Source of the DNA: Mesorhizobium mediterraneum
GTDB lineage: Bacteria; Pseudomonadota; Alphaproteobacteria; Rhizobiales; Rhizobiaceae
Assembly: GCF_002284565.1 (NCBI RefSeq)
Contig: NZ_NPKI01000036.1
Location: 1 to 56,673, forward strand
DNA length: 56,673 nt
Reading direction: 5' to 3'
Positions 17,820 to 28,354 of this stretch are shown one piece after another. Made by a program: the position numbers and the translations under genes. Position 1 is the first letter of the stretch; each line of letters opens with the position of its first letter. Below the pieces are notes generated by a model that was given only the letters and a program-made list of their open reading frames with translations, ran no database searches and was not told the DNA's origin.

Positions 17820-19185
17820 CAGGTGACCGGCATGCTCGATCTCGCCAAATCGGTCCGGGGGGGCAGGTGGCGGATCATCGCCAGGCATAGGGGCATTACC
17901 GTCCTCCTCAACGCAGCGGATATCTATGTCGGCATGGTGTGGCGTGTCCTGGGCGCGAGTTGGAGTTGAGGGGGGAATCGTCTCCCGCAGAGAGACCAGG
18001 AAGCCATAGGCGGCGATACAGAGGCTGGCGTGGTAGTGAAGCCCCGCCACCCTCGGCCTTCGTAGTGACCCAGTCCCAGTTCCTGCTTGTTTCCTGATAG
18101 TCTCGCTCGATGCACCAACGCAAGCTTGGCGGCGTCGACCAACTGGGTGATCGTAGCGTCGGCCGGCAAGTGGAGAGCCAATACTTGCTCGGCTCGACCT
18201 CGCCTTCAGGCCACTCGATCAGGAGCCACTCTTCGGCGTGCGCCTCGGGCCGATTGTAGTCCCTGGATGCCGGCCGCAAGCGCATGGCGGCGAAGCGGGA
18301 ATTGAGCTCGGTGTTGGTTCCTTCACGCCAGTCGGTCGTGCGCCAAGTCTCGGCGTCGAACTCCTCGGCCAGGGCTTTGGCCGAGACCGGCTTGTGATTG
18401 TCGGTTCGGCCGACTCGAGACGACGGCCGGCCTCTTCCGCTCCAAGGCTTGGGCGGCAGCGGGCTCTCGCCTGGGCGCCAGACGCTGAGTGTGGGCTGAA
18501 CGCCGACAACATAGGTCAGACCGAGCTCGGACAGACCCGCGCGGAAACCGCCGTCGGCGTCATATCCGGCGTCGGCCAGAACCACGCCGGGCGCGACGCC
18601 CTCGGCCTTGGCCGTCCTGATCTGCTCGAGCGCGATCTGCGGCTTGGTCCGGAACGTGATCGCGGCCGGAATCTTGGCCTTCTTGCGTTGTTCCGGATCC
18701 TCCGCCCAGCTGTGCGGGAGATACAATGCGTAGGCGATCGGAAGCGAGGCTGCGTCATTTGCGATCGATAGGCTAACCGCAATCTGACAGTTGTCCTGCT
18801 TGCCCAACTGGCCGCAATACTGGCGCGCTACGCCCATCGAGTGTTTGCCCTTCGTGGGGAAAGCCCGTGTCGTCGACGATCCACGCCCGGATCGGTCCAC
18901 GCTGCTCGATCCGTGGAAGAACCCAGCCGCGAACCCGCGCTAGCAAGGCCGCGTCCGGCCACGGCGCCTGTCCCACGAAATGCAGCAGAGACTGATGCTG
19001 GCCGCCACCCGCGACGGCGCCGTGACGGCCGCCAACGGCTCCACGCTCTTGCGCTCCAGCGGCATCAGGAGTCCCAGGCAGTAATCCTTCGGCGGCTCAG
19101 CTCGGTCGGCGTGGCCGATCACCCCGATCAAGGCATCGACATAGGTGTCGAATGCTGCTTCACTCTCGGCTGTCCAGTCGGGCAT
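17820..19185 (-). pseudogene. IS701-family transposase, several frameshifts
   Basis: The start MPDWTAESEAAFDTYVDAL is at 19185. The catalytic region follows in other frames: AWIVDDTGFPHEG, then HSMGVARQYCGQLGKQDN and VVLADAGYDADGGFRAG, ending with ERDYQETKQELGLGHYEGR-type sequence and YHASLCIAAYGFLVSLRETI. At least four frame changes are required. IS701-type DDE transposases have exactly this order of blocks. The last part abuts the aldehyde dehydrogenase fragment. Confidence 0.85.
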
Positions 19186-19449
19186 GGCGGGGCGCTTCCC
19201 TGATCACGAAGCAGCACGCTAACAAATCCGCGACCAGCGCGAATCCCCCAGCAGCCGGGACTTTCTGACTCAGTGAGACTAGGGGCTCGGCCAGACGGCT
19301 GGTAGACACGGTATCCAAGTGGAAGGGAAGTACTTTGCTTCTCTCGGTGTCGCCTGTTCAAGCGCTTCATGTGGACGACCTACCTGGCGATCTTGCCTCA
19401 GCGCGAGCTGAATCGCGTCGCCGGTCAGCTCTCGGAAGAACTCTGCTTG

Positions 19450-19457
19450 CGTATGGG
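19450..19457 (+). repeat. 8-bp target duplication, left of IS256 element
   Basis: CGTATGGG is repeated at 20884-20891, immediately outside the opposite inverted repeat. Confidence 0.85.
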
Positions 19458-20883
19458 GGTCGTGCCCCGCTGAGTGGTGTAGCTCGGCGGTAGCGAAGCC
19501 GCTCGCGAGCGCGCCCTCAACAGCGCCGTAGCGAGCGAGCGGCGTAGCGGTGGTCATCGATGTTCTTCGGTAGGGTTGGGTTGCTGACACAACCTGATTC
19601 GAAGGAAGCACCGATGACCGACGACATGATGGACCTGCGCACGCTCGTGGAGAAGACCCCCGACGCCGATATCTTGCGCGAGATGATCGGCTTTGCCGCT
19701 GAGCGGCTGATGGAGCTGGAAGTGGGCGCGGCGACCGGCGCGGCCCATGGCGAGAAGAACCCGCTGCGGCTTGTCCAGCGCAACGGCTATCGCGACAGGG
19801 ACTGGGGAGACGCGGGCCGGCACGGTCGAGCTGCGCATCCCAAAGCTGAGGAAGGGCTCCTACTTCCCCAGCTTCCTGGAGCCGCGTCGCATGGCCGAGA
19901 AGGCGCTCACCGCGGTCATCCAGGAGGCCTACGTGCAGGGCATCTCGACGCGCTCGGTCGACGACCTGGTCAAGGCGATGGGCGCGAGCGGCGTCTCCAA
20001 AAGCCAGGTGAGCCGGCTCTGCGAGGAGATCGACGGCAAGGTGAAGGCCTTTCTCGAGCGGCCGATCGAGGGCGATTGGCCATACCTGTGGATCGACGCC
20101 ACCTACCTGAAGGTGCGCCGCGGTGGCCGCATCGTCTCGGTCGCCGTCATCATCGCTATCGGCGTCAACGCGGACGGCCGCCGCGAGGTGCTGGGCATGG
20201 AGGTCGGCACCTCCGAGGCCGAGCCGATCTGGACCGAGTTCCTGCGCAAGCTGACCCGTCGCGGCCCGCGCGGCGTCAAGCTTGTCGTCTCCGATGCTCA
20301 TGAGGGCCTCAAGGCCGCCGTCACCAAGGTGCTCAGCGCCACATGGCAGCGCTGCCGGGTCCACTTCATGCGAAACGTGCTGGCGCACGCCGGCAAGAGC
20401 GGCCGCAGGGTCGTCTCGGCCTTCATCGCGACCGCCTTCGCCCAGGAGACGCCCGAGGCTGCCAGCGCCCAATGGCGTGCCGTCGCCGACCAGATCCGGC
20501 CGAAGGTGCCTAAGCTGGCGACAATCATGGACGAGGCCGAGCCCGACGTGCTGGCCTACATGACCTTCCCCAAGGAACATCGCACCAAGCTCCACTCGAC
20601 GAATCCGATCGAGCGTCTCAACGGCGCGATCAAGCGGCGCACCGAGGTCGTCGGCATCTTCCCCAATGACGATGCCATTGTCCGTCTCGTCGGCGCGTTG
20701 CTGCTTGAACAGAATGATGAATGGGCCGTGCAGCGGGCGCGCTACATGACTCTTGAGACCATCAGCCAAATGAGCGATGATCCGCTCATCAGCCTGCCGG
20801 CAGTGGCGCGCTGATCAATTCCGGCCCATGCCGGAGAGCATGGCGACAATGCCGTCAGCTACACCACTCCAGTGGGCACGATC
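19458..20883 (+). mobile_element. Complete IS256-family insertion sequence
   Basis: The 1426-bp element has imperfect terminal inverted repeats: left TCGTGCCCCGCTGAGTGGTG, right, read inwards, TCGTGCCCACTGGAGTGGTG, both continuing into TAGCT. It contains one transposase gene and is bordered by the 8-bp direct repeat CGTATGGG. The preserved target duplication indicates a comparatively recent insertion that has not recombined since. Confidence 0.9.
19614..20814 (+). pseudogene. IS256-family transposase with one single-base frameshift
   Basis: The gene starts MTDDMMDLRTLVEKTPDAD at 19614. It is complete to AVAR at 20814 except for one extra G in GGGG near 19804 (DRDWGDAGR where ETRAGTVELRIPKLRKGSYF is expected in the next frame). 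Catalytic residues are intact: Asp in LWIDATYLKV, Asp in VVSDAHEGL and Glu in NPIERLNGAI. With a 3-G run it would encode a normal transposase of about 400 residues. Either a recent null mutation or a sequencing error in a homopolymer is possible. Confidence 0.88.
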
Positions 20884-20891
20884 CGTATGGG
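20884..20891 (+). repeat. 8-bp target duplication, right of IS256 element
   Basis: CGTATGGG, identical to 19450-19457. Confidence 0.85.
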
Positions 20892-21146
20892 CCTGCACCA
20901 AGGGTGTGATTCTCGACGCACCCAGGCAAGGCATGCGACCTCCTTAGGTCACTTAAGCAACATCTTCAGCGTGCAATGGCCACGCCACTCTGCGGTTTTA
21001 AAGAACCTTCAGCATCCCGGAAACAAGATTATAGCAGATATTTCTTAGAAGTTTAACGGAAGGAGTGCGCATTTTAGTAGATAACAGTTCCACGTTTTTT
21101 GTGGGTGCGCTCGCTTGTCAATCCGGCTCAGAAAAGGACTTTTCTC

Positions 21147-21566
21147 ATGCACATCCTAGAAACGCCGCGTCTAATCCTGAGGCCGCCGTCGCACAGCGAT
21201 GAGCTTCTTTTACATGGACTTCATAGCGATCCGTTCGTAGTAAACGCTTTCGGGGATGGGGTCTATCCGACGATAGAGCAGTCGAAAGCTGAGCTGCTTC
21301 AGTTCATCAATCATTGGCAGCAGAATCGTTTCGGCTTATGGATGGTGTTCGTCAAAGATGAAGGCCAAGGCGGGAAATTCGCTGGCTACTCTGGATTGAA
21401 GTGCAGAGGCCCGTATTTGCCCGAAGGTCCGAATAACGTGGAAAGCGTAACCTGCCTCCACCTTGCGGCTTCCGGGAAGGGGATCGCGGTCGAGGCCAGC
21501 AGGGCAGTAGTCCAATTTGCTTTCGATCATTTAAAGCTTGAGAAAAGTGAATGTATTCATTTTTAA
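21147..21566 (+). pseudogene. GNAT N-acetyltransferase, C-terminally truncated
   Basis: The frame begins MHILETPRLILRPPSHSDEL, the typical start of RimJ/RimL-type GNAT acetyltransferases (Acetyltransf_3), and reads FGLWMVFVKD and GKFAGYSGLK. The acetyl-CoA site is degenerate (GKGIAVEASRAVVQFAFDHL instead of the usual GKGYATEA). The protein ends at 139 residues, about 35 short of the family, losing the last strands. Upstream and downstream DNA is AT-rich, unlike the neighbours. It is probably a decayed gene, although a functional short form cannot be excluded. Confidence 0.6.
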
Positions 21567-21913
21567 AAATAACCTGCGTTCGCTTATAAAGAACATAAAG
21601 GTCGGTTGTTACTACGTAAGTGACACAATATATAAAAATAAGGCGATGATGTGTTTTGAGATTTCTCCGGCGACGGCTGTAAAAGCCGATAATTTACGTG
21701 TTTTTGATTAAAAAGATCGAAGTCTGTTCGAAATCAACGGTCTGCGACCCAACCGAAGTGTTAGGGGCGCTGCTTACCCCTCGACGAACTTAGCGCGAAG
21801 CTCCATCACGCGGCAACCGATGTCGACCGCGAAGACAACCGTATACCCGGCAAACGCATCTCCCAAGAGCGAAGATACTTGACGTCCCCACGGGGCGATT
21901 AGACAACCCCAGC
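21567..21913. other. AT-rich gene-free stretch
   Basis: The first part is clearly richer in A+T than the rest of the window. No gene, repeat or RNA was recognised. Confidence 0.4.
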
Positions 21914-22167
21914 AACCTGCCCGCCCACAAGGCCGCCGGCGTGCGCGACGCGATTGAGGCGGCAGGCTCGAGCCTGCTCTACCTGGCGCCTACAGTCGCG
22001 ACTTCAATCCAATTGAGAACGCCTTCGCCAAAATCAAGGCGCTACTGCAGCAAAGGCCGAGAAAACAATCAAGGCTCTGTGGGACGCGGTCGGCGCGGTC
22101 GTCGACCTCTTCACCCCAGCCGAATGTGCCAACTACTTTCAAAGCCGCAGGATATGCACCGGATTAA
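21914..22167 (+). pseudogene. IS630-family transposase, C-terminal fragment
   Basis: The reading is NLPAHKAAGVRDAIEAAGSS, then after a one-base loss YSRDFNPIENAFAKIKALL with the catalytic Glu (NPIE), and finally NYFKAAGYAPD before a TAA at 22165-22167. This is the DDE C-terminus of IS630 transposases. Confidence 0.8.
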
Positions 22168-22357
22168 ACAGGACCTGCTCTAGCCGGGTTTATGCACATC
22201 GCTGAACGTTTGGCGGCGAGGTGTTGATCTGGTCGCCGTCTCGTTCTTTTTGACAAGCTGGTTGGGCGCCGGCGGTGATCCGTCGTGATGGAAAGCGGGG
22301 GGTTGCAGGTTGCGGTCGGCGGGTTCGTTTCGGGGCGTCTGCGCCCCCGTCGGCTAG

Positions 22358-22995
22358 TCACGAGCCTCGGAATGCGGTCGAGGACGATGCGCAGGAGCGC
22401 TGGTCGGGACAGGATGTCGGCAGGTGCAGGCGGATTTGGGTTTTCATCTCGACCACGCGCGCGGCGATCTTGATGAGGCGCAGTCGCAGCGTGTCGAATG
22501 GGCGACTGCGAAGCACGAGCGCTTCGGCATCGCGGCGCGCAGGCCCCACATCAGCCAGTAGGCGCCGGCATGCAGGAACAGCCGGAACTGGTTGGCCGTC
22601 GCTCTTGTGCAGGAGGTGCGGTCGGCGGCGAGATAGCGTCTTCCACGACTTGATGTGGTTCTCGGCAGCGCCGCGCCGGCAGTAGACATCCTCGTAGAGC
22701 GCCTTGGCCTTGCCACCGGCAAGGTTGGTGGCGATGAAGCGGGTGTCAGCGCCTTGGGCGCCGACCTCTACCTCGGCGAAGATGCGCTCGACACGGCTCC
22801 AGCTGCCGGCGCCGTCAAAGAATTCCTTGAACCTGCGGACCTTGTCCGTCTTCGCCGACGCTTCAAAACGCGCCAGCGTGCTGACTTCCAGCTCCGCGAC
22901 ATAGCTTGCGCAAGGTGGTGGTGGGCGCTGCGCCGAGAATGAAGTCGACACCGTTGGAGTGGCACCACTCGATGACCGGCGTGTCGATGCCGGCT
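22358..22995 (-). pseudogene. IS1380-family transposase, C-terminal half
   Basis: The minus strand encodes IEWCHSNGVDFILGAAPTTT, then RFIATNLAGGKAKALYEDVY, CRRGAAENHIKSWK and, in a shifted frame, ANQFRLFLHAGAYWLMWGL. The last block is FDTLRLRLIKIAARVVEMKT. These are C-terminal DDE_Tnp_1 blocks of IS1380 transposases. It is the continuation of the N-terminal half at 24366-25064, separated from it by an IS21 istA remnant. Confidence 0.82.
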
Positions 22996-23128
22996 CAATA
23001 CTCCCCAGAAGTGCCGTTTGAATCTTCCCCAGTTTAGCGCTGTCGCCGGTCTTCCGGAGCGCGCTCCGGGAGACCGGCGGCGCGTGATATCGCCGATGCT
23101 TCTCCCGATGGTCGGGAGAGGGATTTCG

Positions 23129-24365
23129 GTGACCAAGATGAGGGAGATGATGATGATACTGGATTTGCATCGGCAGGGCCTGTCGGTGTCGGCGATCGCC
23201 AGGGAGAGCGGGATCGACCGCAACGGTGCGCAAATACATTGAGCGCGGGCTCGAGGCTCCGGCCTACGGACCTTGCAAGCCGCGTCAGGCGGTGATCAAT
23301 CCCTTCACGGCCTATCTTCGCGAGCGTGTCACGCGATATCCTGGGCTCACCGGCAGCCGGTTTTTCCGCGAACTGAAGGACCTCGGCTATGCCGGCGGCT
23401 ACACGGCCGTTACCGACTTCCTGCGCGACGTCCGTCCTGCGGCAGCGGAGCGGGGCTACGAGGTTCGCTTCGAGACCCCGCCCGGCGAGCAGGCGCAGGT
23501 CGACTTCGCCCAGTTCAATGTCGTCTTTACCGAAGAGCCAACGACACCGAGGATCGTCTGGCTATTCTCCATGGTGCTTGGCTTCAGTCGCCTTATCTGG
23601 GCACGCTTCGTCGTCCACCAGATCTGCCGACTGTCTTGCGCTGCCATATTGGTGCTTTCGAGGCGCTGGGCGGCGCTCCTCGCGAAGTGCTTTACGACCG
23701 TATGAAGACGGCTGTGATCGGGGCGATACCTGCGGCATCGTCTACCACCGTGCCCTCGTTGATCTTGCCCGCCACTATGGTTTCCATCCGAAGGCGTGTC
23801 GGCATTACCGCGCCAAAACCAAAGGCAAGGTCGAGCGGCCGTTCCGCTACATTCGCGAGGACTTCTTCCGGCCCGGTCCTTTCGCAATCGCGAAGACCTG
23901 AACGCCCAGTTGCGTCACTGGCTGGACACGGTCGCAACCCCGAGGGTTCACGCCACCACAAGGCGGTCGTCAACGAAGCTTCCACCGAGGAGCGGGCAGC
24001 GCTGCGGCCGCTGCCCTTGGCTCCGTTCCGATCGGTCCTAAAGCTCGAGCGACGTATCAGCCGGGAGGGCATGGTCAGCGTCGGCGGCAATTTCTACAGC
24101 GTGCCCGACGCCACCAGGCGCCGTGTCGTCGAGGTACACACGCTGGCCGAAAAGTTGCGCATCTTCGAGGACGGCGCACTGATTGCCACCCATCCTACTC
24201 TCGAAGACCGGCACCAGCGTCATGTCGAGCCAGGTCATCGCAACATCCACGTCCACAAGCGCCGACATAGACTGAGGAACGACGAGGTCATTCTTCATGG
24301 CTCGGGCGACAGGGTCGCTCAGCGCCCGTTGGCCTTCTACGACGCCGTCTACCGGCGGACTGCAA
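23129..24365 (+). pseudogene. istA: IS21-family IstA transposase, frameshifted, without istB
   Basis: The gene starts VTKMREMMMILDLHRQGLSV (GTG at 23129). It continues in successive frames with RVTRYPGLTGSRFFRELKDL and EQAQVDFAQFNVVFTEEP (catalytic Asp), then REVLYDRMKTAVIG and AKTKGKVERPFRYIREDFF (catalytic Glu). A later block is SVGGNFYSVPDATRR. At least four frame changes are needed. The homology stops near YDAVYRRTA at 24363, exactly where the IS1380 sequence resumes. No istB follows. Confidence 0.85.
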
Positions 24366-25064
24366 TATGGCTGTCGGCCCGGATCAGCACCCAGGTGCTC
24401 GGCCAATTGCTTCGGATCGCCCGCATCAGGCGGCGCAGGTGGGGGCGGATTTCTGCCCCACTCGGCCGCTTGGCCGGCCGCAGAACCGCACCGACGAAGC
24501 GGCCATCGCCATCGAACACCACCATCGGCTGGAAGCCGTACTCGTCGTGATGGGCGTTGAACAGGCGAAGCTGCTGGCCGCCATGCGCACGGCATCAAAC
24601 GTGTCGTCGATATCCAGCACGAGCCGCTTCGGCACCTGCCGGAAGGAGGCGCAGTAAAGATCGATCATCGCCCGGCCCATCGCGACCAGCTCCCGCATGC
24701 CGGGCAGGTTCTCCAGCCGGGACAGCGTCGGCTGGGAGGCCAGATCGCGACCCGAAGGCAGCGCATCCTGGGCCATCTTAAAGGCCGGATCGCAGCGCAA
24801 CCGGTTGGCGTCGTTGCCATCCTTATAGCCGGCGGCAATCATCTTCATGCGGAAGCCGATCATATCGGGCAGGCTGTGGACGACCTGGTCCGGGCAGCGC
24901 GGATAGTCGAGGCAACGCGCCAGACGGTCAGCCAGACGCAGCCGTTTCTCCACCTCGGCTAGAGCGACAACCCCCGTTGGAGGACAGCATGCCGCCGTCG
25001 AAGCGGGCGACGACGGCCTTGCCGCCCACAGATGACAAACCGCTCAGCGGCAGCGTAAGATCAT
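24366..25064 (-). pseudogene. IS1380-family transposase, N-terminal half
   Basis: The start MNDLTLPLSGLSSVGGKAVV is at 25064. After a frame slip near 24960 it reads EKRLRLADRLARCLD, MIAAGYKDGNDANRLRCDPA, LPSGRDLASQPTLSRLENLP and the catalytic RLVLDIDDTFDAVR. Further slips precede the junction with istA. Its other half is at 22358-22995. Confidence 0.85.
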
Positions 25065-25123
25065 TCACGGCGGGTGTGGTCTCCGGAAATGATTCGGATC
25101 GGCCTTAGCAACCAAATGATACG

Positions 25124-25445
25124 TCATTTCAACCGCTTGCCCCAAATCCGCCAACCCGCCGTGAATTTTCCAGGCTGGATGGAAATTTCGTCCATTGACT
25201 GCAAATACGGGATTACATATCGGTCTGCGACCTTCCGAAGCTCTTCGCTGGTTTCGCTGCTCCACCACGTTTTCTCGTTCCCTGGCGCCAAAAGGGTCGC
25301 CGTGCAGCGGATCATCGGTGGCGTGGAGATCAAGCACGACCTGCCGTGGCACCTTGTCATGGGCACCAAGGAACAAGTCGACAAAACAGCGCTTCAGCGC
25401 CTCCTTGTCGTAAGCGATCCTGTGATATGAATGAGAATACACCGC
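25124..25445 (-). pseudogene. Composite remnant: second IS1380-type fragment fused to an unidentified C-terminus
   Basis: From 25445 down to about 25285 the minus strand reads AYDKEALKRCFVDLFLGAHD and VPRQVVLDLHATDDPLHGD, the first catalytic block of another IS1380 subgroup. Below that, another frame gives EELRKVADRYVIPYLQSMDE and a stop at 25124. That end looks like a genuine protein C-terminus but I do not recognise the family. Confidence 0.5.
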
Positions 25446-25747
25446 CAGCCCGTTTGTCTCATTCACGCGCACCGCTCTTGATGCTGTGGTGTGCGATGCA
25501 GGTTTGTTCAGGATTCGGGAAATCGCACGGGGAATTGCGGAGCCACTGCTTATGTCGATTAGACAACGGCTAATATAAAGATAGACCAGGGAGATCGGAG
25601 CGACGGCGGTTCCGTTAGTGCAAGCGCCAGCCATCTGAAAACGCGATGGGACCGTCCGGGACATTATATTGGCGACTTGAACGCCGAGTGGCACATACTC
25701 GGCGGATAGCGGACCCAACTGCTTCCGCACGTCAACGCCGTCCAAAA
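25446..25747. other. Upstream region of the methylaspartate cluster
   Basis: No gene was recognised. It must hold the promoter of the catabolic block, but no clear motif was found. Confidence 0.35.
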
Positions 25748-27001
25748 ATGAATCGAGTGACTGAATTGCAGATCAAAGATGTCCTCCTGGCGCCTGGCAA
25801 TGGGGCGTTCTTCTATGACGATCAAGCTGCCGTTAGGTCCGGGGCGACCCCGGACGGCTTCATCTATGTCGGCGAACCGATAACCCCTGGGTTCGCGTCG
25901 ATACGCATTCCAGCATCTTCGCTCAGCGTCGGGCTCGTCCTTACCGACGAAACCGTAGTCTGGGGTGACATGATGAACGTCCAGTACTCTGGTGCTGGCG
26001 GACGCGATTCGCTGTTCGACGCCGATCAAATCTCCGATATGACGTCACGGGTTGTTGCGCCGCGGCTACTCAATGTTGATGCATATCGCTACCTGGAAGC
26101 ATGCGCCCTGGTATTCGAACCTCACGAACATAAACGGCTGCCCCTCGCGGTTGAGTATGGCGTCAGCCAAGCGCTGCTCCGAGCGGTGGCCCATCTTCAT
26201 CGAAAGACGATGGCAGAGGTCATATGTGCCGAATTTGATTTGCCGCTGCCGAAGCGCGGGGTCCCGATTTACTGCCAGAGCGGCGATGCTCGCGAAATCA
26301 ACGTGGACAAAATGATCCTGAAGGGGGTGGATGTGCTTCCCCACGGCCTGATCAACTCACGGCAGAAATTCGGCGTCGGCGGCCAGACCTTCATGGAGTT
26401 CGTGACGTGGGTTGCAACGCGTACGCGGCAAATCGGCCGCCCGGGTTATCATCCGGTGCTGCATTTTGATGTGTATGGCTGGATCGGCCAGGAAATCGGC
26501 TTGGAGCTGCAAAGCATCGCTGACTTTATATGCAGGGTTGCAGATACCGTCCCGGATTTCGTGCTCAACATTGAGTGTCCGGCGGACTTTGGTTCGACGC
26601 AAGCCCAAATTGACAACTACGCCCGGATTGTATCGATTTTGAACGACCGAGGTTCTAGTGCTCGTATTGTCGTGGACGAAAGGTGCAACACGCTTGAGGA
26701 TATCCGCCTCTTTGCAGGAGCGAAGGCCGCGCATCTCATTCAAATCAAGACGCCCGATGTCGGCTCATTGGCTGATACGGCACGTGCCGTGCTCCTGTGC
26801 AAGGAGAACAAGATAGGCGCGTACGTTGGGGGAAGCTGTACCGAGACAGATCTCTCTGCCCAGGCTTCTGTCCACGTATCGGTGGCGACCCAGGCAGACA
26901 TGATGCTTGCGAAGCCTGGAATGGGCGTCGACGAGGCATTCTCGATCGTGGGCAATGAACAGAACCGGTTGCTGGCGATGCTGAATCGTCGTCGGGCTTA
27001 A
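25748..27001 (+). CDS. mal: Methylaspartate ammonia-lyase
   Basis: The 417-residue enzyme (enolase superfamily, EC 4.3.1.2) eliminates ammonia from 3-methylaspartate to give mesaconate. The Mg2+ ligands and base of the Citrobacter/Clostridium enzymes (Asp238, Glu273, Asp307, Lys331) are all present at a constant offset of +3: Asp241 in HFDVYG, Glu276 in NIECP, Asp310 in VDERCN and Lys334 in QIKTPDVG. The full family length is kept and the ATG at 25748 gives the conserved N-terminus. It is the first gene of a plus-strand catabolic block. The CoA-transferase begins 32 bp downstream. Confidence 0.93.
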   Translation: MNRVTELQIKDVLLAPGNGAFFYDDQAAVRSGATPDGFIYVGEPITPGFASIRIPASSLSVGLVLTDETVVWGDMMNVQYSGAGGRDSLFDADQISDMTSRVVAPRLLNVDAYRYLEACALVFEPHEHKRLPLAVEYGVSQALLRAVAHLHRKTMAEVICAEFDLPLPKRGVPIYCQSGDAREINVDKMILKGVDVLPHGLINSRQKFGVGGQTFMEFVTWVATRTRQIGRPGYHPVLHFDVYGWIGQEIGLELQSIADFICRVADTVPDFVLNIECPADFGSTQAQIDNYARIVSILNDRGSSARIVVDERCNTLEDIRLFAGAKAAHLIQIKTPDVGSLADTARAVLLCKENKIGAYVGGSCTETDLSAQASVHVSVATQADMMLAKPGMGVDEAFSIVGNEQNRLLAMLNRRRA

Positions 27002-27033
27002 GACAAAATGTTGGATGAATAGAGCGGTGTTGC

Positions 27034-28185
27034 ATGCAGAACTCTCTTGAGGGGATCACTGTCGTAGCTGTGGAGCAGGCCGTTGCTGCACCGTATGCAT
27101 CGTCTCGCCTTGCCGATGCAGGCGCTCGCGTGATCAAGGTTGAGAGGCCTGAGGGAGACTTTGCCCGGAATTACGATAAGTTGGTGCGGGGGCAAAGCGC
27201 TTACTTCGTTTGGCTCAACCGGGGTAAGGAGTCAGTCTGCCTGGATTTGAGGTTGGAGGCGGACCGTGCCGTGCTGGACACGCTTGTTGCTGCTGCCGAC
27301 GTCTTTATCCAGAATCTGAAGCCAGGCAGCATCGAAAAGCTCGGCTACGGATCTGCGGATCTGCGTCGCCGTTTTCCGCGGCTAATCACCTGCGACATTT
27401 CGGGATTTGGGGAGGGGGGGCCATTTTCTCACCTCAAGGCGTATGATCTCATTGTTCAGGCCGAAACAGGTCTGTGCGCAATCACGGGTACGCAGCAGGG
27501 GCCGGCACGGGTAGGGGTGTCGGTGTGCGACATCTCGGCGGGCATGACGGCACATAGCGCCATACTTCAGGCGCTGTATCATCGCGAGGTCACTGGCGAC
27601 GGGACCAGCATTCAGGTGTCACTGTTCGATGCCGTCGCCGACTGGATGAACGTGCCGGTTCTTCAAAACGAATACGGCGGCTATCACACGGTGCGCGCGG
27701 GCGTAAAACACCCGTCGCTCGCGCCGTATGGCGCCTATCGCTGTGCCGACGGCAAAGAGGTCATCTTTTCGGTTCAGAATGACCGTGAATGGGTGAATTT
27801 CTGCGAGAAGTTCCTGAAGCAGCCGGGGCTTATACGCACACCTGGTTTCGCCGATAATATGGAGCGCCTCGGTCACCGTGCGCAACTTGATGAGATCATC
27901 GAACAGCGGTTTTCCGAACTGTTATGCCACGAAGCAATGCAGGAGCTTGAGGCGGCCGGGTTGGCATATGGCCGACTGAACGAAGTCGCGGATGTTTCAA
28001 AGCACCCACACATTCGCAAGGTGCAGGTCGGAACACCCGAAGGAACCATCGAGGCGATAGCGCCGGCGGCGATCTTCAACTCTGAGCGCCCTTTGCTGCG
28101 CCCCGTTCCGGCTCTTGGAGCTCATACCGAGGCTGTCCGCGAGGAGGTTCTGGGACGTTTGCGCGAACGAGCTGCGTCAGCGTGA
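27034..28185 (+). CDS. Class III (CaiB/BaiF) CoA-transferase
   Basis: The 383-residue protein belongs to family III CoA-transferases (PF02515), which exchange CoA between carboxylic acids through an aspartyl-CoA thioester. The N-terminal GITVVAVEQAVAAPYASSRL and ADAGARVIKVERPEGDFAR are characteristic, and the catalytic Asp is Asp138 in HLKAYDLIVQAETG. Between methylaspartate ammonia-lyase and a CitE-type lyase, the most economical role is transfer of CoA from succinyl-CoA to citramalate (or mesaconate). This assignment rests on context. It overlaps nothing; the lyase follows after about 170 bp. Confidence 0.88.
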   Translation: MQNSLEGITVVAVEQAVAAPYASSRLADAGARVIKVERPEGDFARNYDKLVRGQSAYFVWLNRGKESVCLDLRLEADRAVLDTLVAAADVFIQNLKPGSIEKLGYGSADLRRRFPRLITCDISGFGEGGPFSHLKAYDLIVQAETGLCAITGTQQGPARVGVSVCDISAGMTAHSAILQALYHREVTGDGTSIQVSLFDAVADWMNVPVLQNEYGGYHTVRAGVKHPSLAPYGAYRCADGKEVIFSVQNDREWVNFCEKFLKQPGLIRTPGFADNMERLGHRAQLDEIIEQRFSELLCHEAMQELEAAGLAYGRLNEVADVSKHPHIRKVQVGTPEGTIEAIAPAAIFNSERPLLRPVPALGAHTEAVREEVLGRLRERAASA

Positions 28186-28354
28186 GCGCGCGCCTTGTCG
28201 GGAAGGGGGCGCGGTTGCGACCCACAGAGTGCATGCCTACTCCTAACCCTTTCCAGTCCCACGGCCGCCCAGCCAGCTCACTGACACAGCCCGCGCTAAA
28301 ACCGGCACCAGAGGCGACTTCATGAAGGGCACCATTCCGGCCGTTGAAAGCCCG

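Noticed and set aside
19279..20769. A 496-codon open frame on the minus strand
   Set aside because: It runs antisense to the IS256 transposase, ignores the element's boundaries and shows no family motif; it stays open only because of GC-rich codon structure.
23273..24550. A 425-codon open frame across the IS21 remnant
   Set aside because: Only parts of it are the istA frame; it crosses the junction into antisense IS1380 sequence, so it is not one gene.
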